Shown here: positions 8,405 to 16,614 of the stretch, piece after piece
Layout of the letters: each line of letters starts with the position of its first letter
How positions within the stretch are numbered: position 1 is the first letter of the stretch
From: an uncultured Caulobacterales bacterium
Lineage (GTDB): Bacteria > Pseudomonadota > Alphaproteobacteria > Caulobacterales > Maricaulaceae
NCBI GenBank assembly: GCA_938001915.1
Contig: CALLBD010000094.1
Location: forward strand, 1 to 36,574
Direction of reading: 5' to 3'
DNA length: 36,574 nucleotides
Made by a program: the position numbers and the translations under genes
The notes under the pieces: generated by a model
What the model was told of the DNA's origin: nothing
Databases searched by the model: none
What the model saw: only the letters and a program-made list of their open reading frames with translations

Positions 8405-8410
8405 CGTAAA
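8389..8410 (-). promoter_or_regulatory. Predicted MerR operator palindrome
   Basis: A 16-base core (8392-8407) reads ACGTTGACGTGAACGT on the minus strand and is palindromic except for one mismatched pair. Flanking bases extend the symmetry to about 22 bases. It covers the -35 element and most of the spacer, the usual place for MerR-family binding, and resembles the ACGT-containing palindromes described for LiuR-type regulators. This implies autoregulation. Confidence 0.6.
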
Positions 8411-8516
8411 GGGGGTTGCGCGTCTGTGACATTTTGTCGGGCTTTGTGTGTTACGGCCCAGCTTTTAGGCCTAGCGGCAAGAAATATCAGATATCCTCCG
8501 TAAAAAGGTTAACGGC

Positions 8517-8531
8517 TTAACGCGGCGTTAA
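8517..8531 (+). promoter_or_regulatory. CtrA-type box upstream of the podJ-like gene
   Basis: TTAA (8517-8520), seven bases, then TTAA (8528-8531) followed by CC matches the CtrA consensus TTAA-N7-TTAA(C). The site lies inside a larger symmetric element in which GGTTAACG (8507-8514) and CGTTAACC (8526-8533) are perfect inverted repeats 11 bases apart, with a third TTAA at 8509. A CcrM-type GANTC site (GACTC) is at 8577-8581, just before the coding start. Confidence 0.55.
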
Positions 8532-8588
8532 CCACGTTCGGGCTCTAACGGTTCAAATTATAGCCGAAATTGCGTCGACTCACGGCCA

Positions 8589-11228
8589 ATGGAGCAATGC
8601 CTTTATGGGAATACCGCGCTGATGCCGAGTAAATCTGCGAAAACATCGAAGACTGACCTCAACAGTGCCTCAAAAACGGCTGTCGCTAAGGCTGCGGCAA
8701 AACGTATGACTGTGGCCGAACTCGCGAAAAACCTGAAATCCATTGAAACTCGCTTGAAGCGCGCGGATACGAAAAATCGAAATGCTCTCAGAGAGTTAGA
8801 GCGTGTTGTAGAGGGTGTGAAAAAAGCCTCGAAAACCAGCACAACCGTGCAAAAGTCGGCCCTTACAAAAGGCTTAAACCGCCTTGAAGTCCGTATGGAA
8901 ACCTATCTGGAGCGCGCCGCCATGCGTGCCCGGAAGGAGGTCCGCTCAGAACTTGCGACTGTGACCGCCGCGGGTGCAGATTTGACCACGCTGCAGACAG
9001 TTATTGAAGCTGCGCATGCCCGGCTCGATAGTTTAGAAAGCACGCAACGCGACGCCTTGGCGCGTCTCAACCGCCATATTGCGGGCCTAGCGACGTCTGT
9101 CGAGCAGCGTTTAAAAGCCGAGGCCGAAGCCCGCATCGAGGCGTCGAAAGCTTTAGACGCAAAAATCGACTCCGTCCGGGACTCTTTTGAAACACGCGTT
9201 CAGAAAGTCGAACAAGAAACGGCTAGCGCTTTGACAGTCGTTGGCGACAAAATTACCGAATTTGCCGCTGTTTTGGAAGAAAGAGCCAATAGTTCTGACG
9301 CTGAAACTGCGGAACGATTGGCCGACCTCGCTGAAGCCACAAAAACTGACTTCAACGCGGTGCAATCCGATATATCCCTTCGGCTCGAAGCTTTAGAAAT
9401 GATGGCGGCAACGCGCGCGCGCGAGGACGAGGCCGCCGCGTTGGCCCAGAGATATCAACCCGCCAATGCCGATGATCCGCGTATTGAACAAATGGGCGAT
9501 ATGATTGAGGGTTTGCAGCGTGAGCTCAGCCGCATGCATGCCCGTATGGCAAATGTGCAGGCATCAACGCCGCGGTCTATTGATGGGCAGCCCGCGCTTT
9601 CTCACGCTAAACCTGCGCCAACAAATATCGTATCTTTATCGCCTGTTCCTCAGGCACTGTCTAATGCTACGCCAGAAAATCCATATGAGAACCCCTATGC
9701 GTCGGCGGCCCAAGCCTTAGGGCGTACAACCCATGAGACAGACATATCTAGTGGGTCTTCACCGACTGAAAATCTGGTAACGCCCGCGCCAAGCGCGGTC
9801 AAATCTGACAAAGGGCCTAACTCTCATTTTCCGCAAGAATTTGACCCAAATCTTTATAGTGCCCAACCCGCTCAAGCGCCCCACTTGAATGTTGCGGTGC
9901 CGCCGCCAGCTGTGTCGCCGCCTCCGCCGCCTCCGCCAATGGCGGGGCCAAATAGTTACGATCCAGCGCCCGCAGATAGCCTGGGGGATTCCCTAGGTGC
10001 CGAGCCACTCATGCCGGCCCCTCTGCCGATTACGACCTACGCCGATCCTGCCTATGCGGAAGAAGATGACATGCGGGCCGAGCGTATTGGCGGAGAGACT
10101 GGCAAACGCAAACCTCCGAAGACGTCCAGTATTTCGAACCGCAATCTGCGGCTTGGCGCCTTGGCGGTCGGTGCGGGTGTGATTGGCGTCTTTGCTGTGA
10201 AAACTATTTTAGGCGGCGATGGCGGTGAAGCCGTCCAAGTCCGCAATGAGGTGCCTCTCCTCTCTTCTCCAGCAACCGCACCAGCTTCAGGGAATACACA
10301 AATTGCGGCTTTGGAGTTGCCTAGTTCGTCAAATGCTCCGACACCTCCACTGGGTCAATATTCAGATATGCGGGCGCCAAAATTAGGGACAACGTCGCTA
10401 AGTTCCTTGGACGAGGCGGTAGAGGCTGGAAATCCTATCGCCCAATTCCAAAAGGGTCTTGTGCTATTACAGGCGGGGCAAATGGAAGAGGGCGCGCGCC
10501 TTATTCGTTTGTCGGCTAATCGGAATCAACCCGCCGCACAATATAGGCTGGCAAAATTATATGAGTCGGGCACAGGCATTGCGAAAGACCCAATCACCGC
10601 GCGGGAGCTGATTGAACGCGCAGCCGCGGGCGGAAATCGCATCGCTATGCATGACCTCGGGAATTACTATGCTTACGGGCAAGGCGGCTTGGACCGGGAT
10701 ATCAGCGCCGCGCTTGATTGGTTCACGAAAGCGGCTGAACGCGGCGTAGTAGATAGCCAATTTAATGTCGCCTTCTTGCGTGAAGGAAATGAGGGCATCC
10801 CAGCAGATTTAAACACGGCGCTCTTCTGGTATCACATCGCGGCCCGCCAAGGCGATCAAGGCGCGCCCGATAGAATTGCGGTTTTGAGCGCACAAGTTGA
10901 GGCCAGCACGATGGCTGATATAAAAGCCCGCGCCGACAGATTTAAACCCAAACCCGTCGATGAAGCGGCCAATGGCGTATTCCGCAATGTGCCTTGGTCA
11001 AAGACGGATGGGGCGCAAAAACAAGCCTCCGTTGCTGACGTGACGCGTATTCGCGATGCACAAACCCTTCTTGGATCTTTGGGATATGACGTGGGGACAC
11101 CAGACGGAATTGCTGGGGCGAGAACCCGAACTGCCGTGAAACTGTTCCAGGCCGTAAATGGTATGGCTGAGACGGGACAAATTACGGATGATTTGGTAGA
11201 TAGATTAGAGACCGCAAGCGGCGCTTAA
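8589..11228 (+). CDS. PodJ-like polarity protein: coiled coil, TM, Sel1 repeats, peptidoglycan-binding domain
   Basis: An 879-residue protein with the domain order of Caulobacter PodJ. It has a long charged, heptad-like cytoplasmic region (about 40-330), a Pro/Ala-rich linker with a run of prolines (about 345-500), and one transmembrane helix (about 519-538, LGALAVGAGVIGVFAV). Outside the membrane come Sel1/TPR-like repeats (about 609-760, with GNPIAQFQKG and GNRIAMHDLGNYYAYG) and a C-terminal PG_binding_1 domain (about 811-875, LLGSLGYDVGTPDG). In Caulobacter PodJ organises the new pole for pili, holdfast and flagellar development. Sequence identity cannot be judged here and other Sel1 localisation factors share this plan. 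An alternative ATG lies at 8622. The CtrA-type box upstream agrees with cell-cycle control. Confidence 0.72.
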   Translation: MEQCLYGNTALMPSKSAKTSKTDLNSASKTAVAKAAAKRMTVAELAKNLKSIETRLKRADTKNRNALRELERVVEGVKKASKTSTTVQKSALTKGLNRLEVRMETYLERAAMRARKEVRSELATVTAAGADLTTLQTVIEAAHARLDSLESTQRDALARLNRHIAGLATSVEQRLKAEAEARIEASKALDAKIDSVRDSFETRVQKVEQETASALTVVGDKITEFAAVLEERANSSDAETAERLADLAEATKTDFNAVQSDISLRLEALEMMAATRAREDEAAALAQRYQPANADDPRIEQMGDMIEGLQRELSRMHARMANVQASTPRSIDGQPALSHAKPAPTNIVSLSPVPQALSNATPENPYENPYASAAQALGRTTHETDISSGSSPTENLVTPAPSAVKSDKGPNSHFPQEFDPNLYSAQPAQAPHLNVAVPPPAVSPPPPPPPMAGPNSYDPAPADSLGDSLGAEPLMPAPLPITTYADPAYAEEDDMRAERIGGETGKRKPPKTSSISNRNLRLGALAVGAGVIGVFAVKTILGGDGGEAVQVRNEVPLLSSPATAPASGNTQIAALELPSSSNAPTPPLGQYSDMRAPKLGTTSLSSLDEAVEAGNPIAQFQKGLVLLQAGQMEEGARLIRLSANRNQPAAQYRLAKLYESGTGIAKDPITARELIERAAAGGNRIAMHDLGNYYAYGQGGLDRDISAALDWFTKAAERGVVDSQFNVAFLREGNEGIPADLNTALFWYHIAARQGDQGAPDRIAVLSAQVEASTMADIKARADRFKPKPVDEAANGVFRNVPWSKTDGAQKQASVADVTRIRDAQTLLGSLGYDVGTPDGIAGARTRTAVKLFQAVNGMAETGQITDDLVDRLETASGA

Positions 11229-11242
11229 GTTTAACTGAACCA

Positions 11243-11710
11243 ATGCCAAATCTAAATGTCTTTCAGGCCAAAACCCCCAAAGACGTCGCGGCCGTTCGCA
11301 GTCTCTTTGTCGAATATCTCCAATTTGTAGAAGCCTATCTCGGGCAAGATTTATCCTTTCAAGGGACCGATAAAGAGTTTGCGGATTTCCCGCAGACCTA
11401 TGATGCGCTTTTCTTAGCACGGCTTGATGGCGCGCCCGTTGCAGCGTGCGGGGTGAAACCCTTCCGGCCCGCGATCTGCGAACTCAAACGCTTGTATTGC
11501 CGCCCCAGCGCCCGCGGCAAAGGCATCGGGTTAAGCTTGAGCCAAGCCGCCATTTCCAAAGGGCGAGAGCTGGGCTATCGGCATATGTATCTAGATACGG
11601 ATTATGGTTTGACACATGCAAATGCGATCTATGAAGCCTTGGGGTTTCAAGACATCGAAAAATATTATGACAATCCGATGGAGAGTCGGTTTATGAGCCT
11701 AGCTTTATAA
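11243..11710 (+). CDS. GNAT family N-acetyltransferase
   Basis: A 155-residue GNAT-fold protein. The acetyl-CoA binding motif A is visible as RPSARGKGIGLSLSQAAI (about residues 86-103), preceded by the beta4 strand ELKRLYC. The C-terminal motif B region contains YLDTDYGLTHANAIYEALGF. The acceptor is unknown. It starts 14 bases after the podJ-like gene and may share its transcript. Confidence 0.85.
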   Translation: MPNLNVFQAKTPKDVAAVRSLFVEYLQFVEAYLGQDLSFQGTDKEFADFPQTYDALFLARLDGAPVAACGVKPFRPAICELKRLYCRPSARGKGIGLSLSQAAISKGRELGYRHMYLDTDYGLTHANAIYEALGFQDIEKYYDNPMESRFMSLAL

Positions 11711-11722
11711 AACCCAGCCTAT

Positions 11723-13123
11723 CTAGCTCCCGCCAAGCACAGATCTTGGCGCAGGGTCCACAACGACGAAACGCCCATTTATGATTTGATATACGGCCAA
11801 GCCCCGGTCAGGCTTTCCGTCAGCATCAAAACTTACAAGACCGTCGACGCCGTAGAACCCTTGCGGGTTTTCAACACGGCTATATCTTTGCTGGGGATTT
11901 CCGTCTGCGACGAAAGCGCCCATCGTCACCGCATCATAAGCAAGGCTGGCCAAAGTCGTCGCTGTCTCGCCATAGGTTCGATCATAGGCGTCAAGGAAAG
12001 GCTTTTGCGTGTCTTTGTCGGGACCCGCAAAAATTCCGCGGTTCAAAGCGGGTTCGCGGACTGTGTCAGGGGCGGCCCATCGCGACGTACCCATGAATTG
12101 TACGCGGGAGGGATCGACTTCGTAATAAGGCAGCAACGGCGCGAGCGACCTTAGGGCCGTTCCGCCTTCGGGTAGAAGGATGGCTTCAAAACTCATGGGC
12201 GTTGGGTCGTCACTGGCTTTTGCGAGCGCCTCGCCTTCGGCGTAAAAGGCTGCCAGTTTCTGGGCAGGGCTTTGCATGACGCTAATATCATTACCTTGAT
12301 AGGTTTCAGAGGCGGTAACCTGTCCGAAATTCTCTCTGACTTTACTTTCATAAGAAGATTTCACGCGTCGGCCATAGGCGCTTTCGGGTCCGAGAAAGGC
12401 AAAGCGTGTCGCGCCCGTCGCCGAGACATAATCCACAACACGGGCGACCTCTGCCTCAGGCGGGAAGGATAATAAATAGGTGCCATTTCCTGCAACCGTC
12501 TGATCGGTAGAAAACGCGATGAGAGGTGTTTTTGTACGCCGCGCCTCGCGGGAGGAGGCTTTGACGTTATTCGCCAAAATAGGGCCAAGAATAACATCGG
12601 CGCCCGCTTTAATCGCGGCCTTTGTTGCTGAGCGCGCGCCGGCTTCTGTACCCTTCGTGTCGAGGGCAATGAGCAGAACATCCGTATCTTGGCGGTCAAA
12701 TACGGCCATCTCCGCCGCGCGGTACATAGACTGGGCTTCCTGTGCGAGCCGGGTAGATGTGGTGGAGAAAGGGAGCAATAGCGCCAATCGTTTCGTGTCT
12801 CGGCCGGCCATGTGAGGCGGTGTTAACCCGTCACGATTATTGAAATAGGGACCGGAATCTGCCGTTTGAACGGGCTCAGGCTCCGATGTCTCCTTCGCGC
12901 CAGGCGGCGGAGTTTGGACCTCGACCTCTTTTTTCTCTGGCGTTTCGACTGCCGGGTTCTCTGTTTCAACTGGCGTCGTTTGAACGGGGTCCACAGGACG
13001 CTGTGCAATGGGCGCGCGGTCTTGTGGCGCTTGTGTGGTCGTTGCGCAGGCCGTCATGAGCATCGCGCATCCGGCAAGGAGCGCTATTTTTAAGGCATGG
13101 CCAAACGGTGTAGGGTTAGGCAT
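11723..13123 (-). CDS. Penicillin-binding protein activator, LpoA-like lipoprotein
   Basis: A 466-residue outer-membrane lipoprotein candidate. The signal peptide ends in the lipobox LMTAC with Cys26. A Pro/Glu/Thr-rich linker (about 30-100) follows, then a periplasmic-binding-protein type I domain (about 108-460) with LALLLPFST, DVILGPIL, TPLIAFSTD and FLGPESAYGRRV. In gammaproteobacteria LpoA (YraM) activates PBP1a. The alphaproteobacterial proteins lack the N-terminal TPR half, as here, and the activator role is inferred. Divergent rsmI and the yraN and BON lipoprotein genes beyond it match the rsmI-lpoA-yraN-yraP neighbourhood of E. coli, which supports the call. Confidence 0.82.
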   Translation of the reverse strand: MPNPTPFGHALKIALLAGCAMLMTACATTTQAPQDRAPIAQRPVDPVQTTPVETENPAVETPEKKEVEVQTPPPGAKETSEPEPVQTADSGPYFNNRDGLTPPHMAGRDTKRLALLLPFSTTSTRLAQEAQSMYRAAEMAVFDRQDTDVLLIALDTKGTEAGARSATKAAIKAGADVILGPILANNVKASSREARRTKTPLIAFSTDQTVAGNGTYLLSFPPEAEVARVVDYVSATGATRFAFLGPESAYGRRVKSSYESKVRENFGQVTASETYQGNDISVMQSPAQKLAAFYAEGEALAKASDDPTPMSFEAILLPEGGTALRSLAPLLPYYEVDPSRVQFMGTSRWAAPDTVREPALNRGIFAGPDKDTQKPFLDAYDRTYGETATTLASLAYDAVTMGAFVADGNPQQRYSRVENPQGFYGVDGLVSFDADGKPDRGLAVYQIINGRFVVVDPAPRSVLGGS

Positions 13124-13196
13124 AGAGGTGTAACCTTTTTACTTTTGTTGTAAGGGCGCGGCCTTTACGAACAAAAATCTGCGGAAAAATTTTATC

Positions 13197-14087
13197 GTGT
13201 CTACGGCAAACTCTAAGGCGGCGCAGCCCATCCCGCAACACCTAAGGGGGGAATCTTCCTCACAACTTACACCTGGTTTATATGTTGTTGCGACGCCAAT
13301 CGGCAATTTGCGGGATATAACCTTGCGGGCTTTAGATGTTTTAGGCGGTGTTAATCGTGTCCTGGCGGAAGATACACGGCAAACAGGAAAACTCTTAGAA
13401 GCTTTTGACATAAAGAGCTCTCTAACCGCCTATCATGACCATAATGCGGCAGCCCGTATTCCGCAGGTTTTGGGCTGGCTAGAGGCGGGGCAATCGGTGG
13501 CTTTAGTATCTGACGCGGGCACGCCGCTTGTGTCTGACCCTGGATTTAAGTTAGTGCGCGCGGCCCTCGCCGCAGGGCATGAGATATTTCCGCTGCCGGG
13601 CGCGTCTGCCGTTTTGGCGGGGCTCGTTAAATCGGGCCTACCGAGTGATAAATTTCTGTTTGCTGGGTTTCTACCAGTGAAATCTGCAGCGCGAAAGCGC
13701 GAAATAGACCGTTTAAAGTCTGTACCCGCCACACTTATTTTCTTTGAAACGGGCCCGCGCATTCTGGCTTGCCTGACAGATTTAGAGTCCGTTTTGGGCC
13801 AGCGTCAGGTCGTGTTGACCCGCGAATTGACCAAACATTATGAGGAGGCCCGCTATGGCAGCTTCACTGATATTATCAAATCCGTTGAGACGGATATCCC
13901 GCGCGGCGAATTGGTCTTACTCATTGGCCCCTCGGGCGCAGAAGAACACTGGGACGAAGCTCGGGTCATATCCGCCCTGTCAGACCGTATTCCCGATGCC
14001 GGCGTAAAACGTGCCAGCACAGAGATAGCGGAGCTCGCGGGCTGGGCAAAACGTGATGTCTATGCACTCGCTTTGACTCTGAAATGA
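13197..14087 (+). CDS. rsmI: 16S rRNA (cytidine-1402-2'-O)-methyltransferase
   Basis: A 296-residue SAM-dependent methyltransferase of the tetrapyrrole-methylase fold that modifies C1402 in the 16S rRNA decoding centre. Family blocks are clear: VATPIGNLRDITLRAL (about 32-47), LAEDTRQTGKLL, VSDAGTPLVSDPG (about 102-114), PLPGASA, FFETGPRI, and LTRELTKHYEE. The start is a GTG, and the first roughly 25 residues are a variable extension. It is divergent from the LpoA-like gene across 73 bases and is followed 13 bases later by yraN, the usual pairing. Confidence 0.95.
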   Translation: MSTANSKAAQPIPQHLRGESSSQLTPGLYVVATPIGNLRDITLRALDVLGGVNRVLAEDTRQTGKLLEAFDIKSSLTAYHDHNAAARIPQVLGWLEAGQSVALVSDAGTPLVSDPGFKLVRAALAAGHEIFPLPGASAVLAGLVKSGLPSDKFLFAGFLPVKSAARKREIDRLKSVPATLIFFETGPRILACLTDLESVLGQRQVVLTRELTKHYEEARYGSFTDIIKSVETDIPRGELVLLIGPSGAEEHWDEARVISALSDRIPDAGVKRASTEIAELAGWAKRDVYALALTLK

Positions 14088-14100
14088 TGGAGCGCTTGAT

Positions 14101-14478
14101 ATGAAAGATAGGCGCGCGCGAGAACGAGAGGGGCGTAACGCGGAAACCCATGTGGCGCGCTGGCTCAAATTGCGGGGATGGAGGGTTCTCTCTGAGCGCT
14201 TTAAAGTGCCAGAAGGGGAAGTTGATATTATTGCACAGCGCAAAAATATCGTGGCTTTTATTGAGGTGAAACAACGCGAAAAGCTTCCGCAGAATGAGGA
14301 TATTTTATCACAAACGAACATTGCGCGCGTGATGGATGCGGCTGAAATTTGGGTGAACCAAAATTTTGAAACGCTGGGGCCGGAGTTCGAAATTCGCTTT
14401 GACTTGGCTCTGATTGAAGGGCGCGTCCATCCGCTGTCAAAGGTGCGATACATAGAAAATGCTTTTTCTGGCTTTTAA
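14101..14478 (+). CDS. yraN: YraN family (UPF0102) nuclease-fold protein
   Basis: A 125-residue protein of the YraN family, with a PD-(D/E)XK-like fold. The characteristic core is GRNAETHVARWL near the N terminus, EGEVDIIAQ (about 39-47) and FIEVKQR (about 55-61), giving Glu/Asp/Glu-x-Lys in the expected nuclease order. Its biological function is unproven; a link to DNA processing has been proposed for relatives. It is probably co-transcribed with rsmI. Confidence 0.92.
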   Translation: MKDRRAREREGRNAETHVARWLKLRGWRVLSERFKVPEGEVDIIAQRKNIVAFIEVKQREKLPQNEDILSQTNIARVMDAAEIWVNQNFETLGPEFEIRFDLALIEGRVHPLSKVRYIENAFSGF

Positions 14479-14536
14479 GCCAAATAATTAAGGGTGTGGT
14501 AACTTTCCGTTCACCCTGTTCCTTTACATTTGCGGT

Positions 14537-15580
14537 ATGAAACATCTTGTCAAACCTACGATTTGCCTGTTTTTGGCGTTAACTTTGTCTGGCTGTGCGG
14601 TCGCGACCGCAGGTGTCAAAAAAGGTGATGAGCGAAATCTCGTTCGCTCGGTGAAGGATATAAATGCAGGCCGTGTGATTGAAGCCCGCATGACCCGTGC
14701 GCTGGATTTCAAACTTAAAGGCGTCGATGTCGAGGTGGCTGAAGGCATTGTTTTGCTTTCGGGCAATGTACCGACACAAGAAGATAAAATCGAAGCCGCG
14801 CGTATTGCCTGGTCAGCGCGCGGAATTGAGCAGGTTGGCAATGAAATTCAAATCAGAGGGAAACAGTCTTTTGTCCGTAACACCAAAGATGGGATATTAG
14901 AAAAGGCCGTGCGCACGCGCTTGACCGCAGACCGCTATGTGAAAGCCCGCAACTTCAATATCGAAACACATGATGGTATTGTCTATGTTATGGGCGTGGC
15001 GCGGACCCAAGGCGAATTGAAACGCGCTGCCGAAATTGCAGCGACAACCCGCGGCGCGAAACAAGTGATTTCTTATGCGCGTGTTGCGAATTTATCCGCC
15101 CAGCAGCCGTCAGTGCAGCAACCCTCGGCTCAATACCCTTCCGCCCAATACGCCCCCGATGAGTACTCTTCAGATCAATATTCTTCGGCGGGACAAACCA
15201 TTCCAGCGCCTTCAACGGCGACGCCGCCAGCCGTCCCGACACAGCGGGCTCTGCCGAGCATATTGCAATCCGCGCCAAGCGGCCCGCTCCCGCAAGTGCC
15301 CAGCTTTCAAACTCAGGCGCCAGCCCCCATTAGCAATGCGCCGATCAATGAGCCAATTCCATTTGCCGGGCCAACTGCGCCAACAGAGCTGGTTATGGGC
15401 GATCGTTTGGGGAAAGAATTACCTTCCGATGAAGATTTAGGGGCTTTCCGAACGGGGCAGGCAGGCGAAGCGGTTTCTGTCATTGAGAGTGCGCCGTATT
15501 ATTTGGATCCGGATACAGGCAAAGAAATCCCAATCCGCTTCGACGCAGATGGAAATATTGTTCCGCTGATTGTCAAATAA
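14537..15580 (+). CDS. Two-BON-domain lipoprotein, DolP/YraP-like with long tail
   Basis: A 347-residue lipoprotein. The signal sequence ends in LTLSGC with Cys20. Two BON domains follow (about 40-110 and 112-185); GVDVEVAEGIVLLSGNVPT and FNIETHDGIVYVMGVART are typical BON strand-turn segments. Residues about 190-347 form a low-complexity Gln/Pro/Ser/Ala-rich tail with repeated QPSAQ/YPSAQ/SSDQY units, absent from E. coli DolP (about 190 residues). DolP helps maintain outer-membrane integrity. The position after yraN matches the yraP context, so an outer-membrane role is a reasonable inference. Confidence 0.82.
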   Translation: MKHLVKPTICLFLALTLSGCAVATAGVKKGDERNLVRSVKDINAGRVIEARMTRALDFKLKGVDVEVAEGIVLLSGNVPTQEDKIEAARIAWSARGIEQVGNEIQIRGKQSFVRNTKDGILEKAVRTRLTADRYVKARNFNIETHDGIVYVMGVARTQGELKRAAEIAATTRGAKQVISYARVANLSAQQPSVQQPSAQYPSAQYAPDEYSSDQYSSAGQTIPAPSTATPPAVPTQRALPSILQSAPSGPLPQVPSFQTQAPAPISNAPINEPIPFAGPTAPTELVMGDRLGKELPSDEDLGAFRTGQAGEAVSVIESAPYYLDPDTGKEIPIRFDADGNIVPLIVK

Positions 15581-15681
15581 ACTCAGCTTAACACTGCGTG
15601 ACCCTCTGATTTAGCTAAATATTACAAGACCTTCATTCATGCGCTAGTCATTCTGATTGGCGTTAATGGGGCTAGTTTTCA

Positions 15682-16266
15682 ATGAGATATCCTATGACAT
15701 TTTCTAAAAATATTTTTCTTGGCCTTGCGGCCCTGTCCCTCTGTGCCTGTCAAACTACATCGGCCATACCGACCCCAAGCGACATTTTATTATCGGGACT
15801 GGAGACGTCAGCTATTTCACCAGATGGTATCAAGAAAGTCTTGAGCGCAACTGATCCGACCTGTCAGGCATTTTATAAAAATACGACAGAATTTGTTTCT
15901 CTGCCAGCTGACCTTGGAGCCGGCGACGCTTCAGCACCTTCTTTTGGGGGCTCTCTGATGAAGACTGTAGTGCTTGGAACTTTGGCTGGTGTTGCGAGCG
16001 GCGGCGTGGCCTCCCTCGGCATAAGCAATAATTTTCTTGAAGCGGCCCTCATTGGGACGGCGAGCCAGGTCACATATAATGCGGGCGGGTCTGTTTATGA
16101 TAAGATTGTCACGCCGCAACCCGATGCTGAGAGGCAGGCTGAAATCCAAGCCATTGCAGCGATGGATCCTTTCCAGGAAATTCAAAAAGCCGCGGCGCTA
16201 TTAGGCTGTCCTGCTCCTGACCAAGCCGCAATCGCGGCTTTGAATTTGGCCGACGCCGTAAAATAA
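15682..16266 (+). CDS. Predicted lipoprotein of unknown function
   Basis: A 194-residue protein with an N-terminal hydrophobic stretch and a lipobox LCAC (Cys23 from the first ATG; a second ATG four codons in is equally possible). A Gly/Ala-rich hydrophobic segment (about 92-135, GTLAGVASGGVASLG) may associate with a membrane, and a conserved-looking Cys pair (CQAF, LLGCPA) could form a disulfide. I do not recognise a named domain. It is monocistronic by spacing, about 100 bases after the BON lipoprotein gene, and converges on the ArsC-like gene. Confidence 0.7.
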   Translation: MRYPMTFSKNIFLGLAALSLCACQTTSAIPTPSDILLSGLETSAISPDGIKKVLSATDPTCQAFYKNTTEFVSLPADLGAGDASAPSFGGSLMKTVVLGTLAGVASGGVASLGISNNFLEAALIGTASQVTYNAGGSVYDKIVTPQPDAERQAEIQAIAAMDPFQEIQKAAALLGCPAPDQAAIAALNLADAVK

Positions 16267-16272
16267 ATTTGG

Positions 16273-16614
16273 CTATACGCCGTAATGGGTTTGCACGGCT
16301 TTGCTCCATCCGATTGTGAACGTCCCTTTGGTTTCGATAACGGGGCGTTTCATGAGTGTCGGATGCGCCCCTAATAAGCTCAGGGCGCTATCTCGGGAAA
16401 GCTCTGATTTTTCCGCCTCAGACAGCCCGCGCCATGTTGTACTTTTTTTGTTGACCAAAGCTTCATATCCGAGCGCGGCCTCTAAAGTTTCTAGCGTAGT
16501 CCCGTCGAGGCCTTCCGCGCGAACGTCATGGAGGGCGGGATCATGCCCTGCGGCGCGCAAGGCCTTTATGGCTTTTCGGCAGGTGTCACAGGTTTTTAGG
16601 TGATAGATTTTCAT
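16273..16614 (-). CDS. ArsC/Spx-family thioredoxin-fold protein (YffB-like)
   Basis: A 113-residue ArsC/Spx-family protein. The N terminus reads IYHLKTCDTC with Cys9 and Cys12 arranged as a CXXC, unlike classical arsenate reductase ArsC, which has a single Cys followed by Arg. TLMKRPVI (about 85-92) is the conserved family loop with the Arg-Pro. The protein is most like the YffB-type group, for which arsenate reduction is not established. It overlaps the start of nothing but lies four bases over the end of the upstream hydrolase gene, implying co-expression. Confidence 0.85.
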   Translation of the reverse strand: MKIYHLKTCDTCRKAIKALRAAGHDPALHDVRAEGLDGTTLETLEAALGYEALVNKKSTTWRGLSEAEKSELSRDSALSLLGAHPTLMKRPVIETKGTFTIGWSKAVQTHYGV

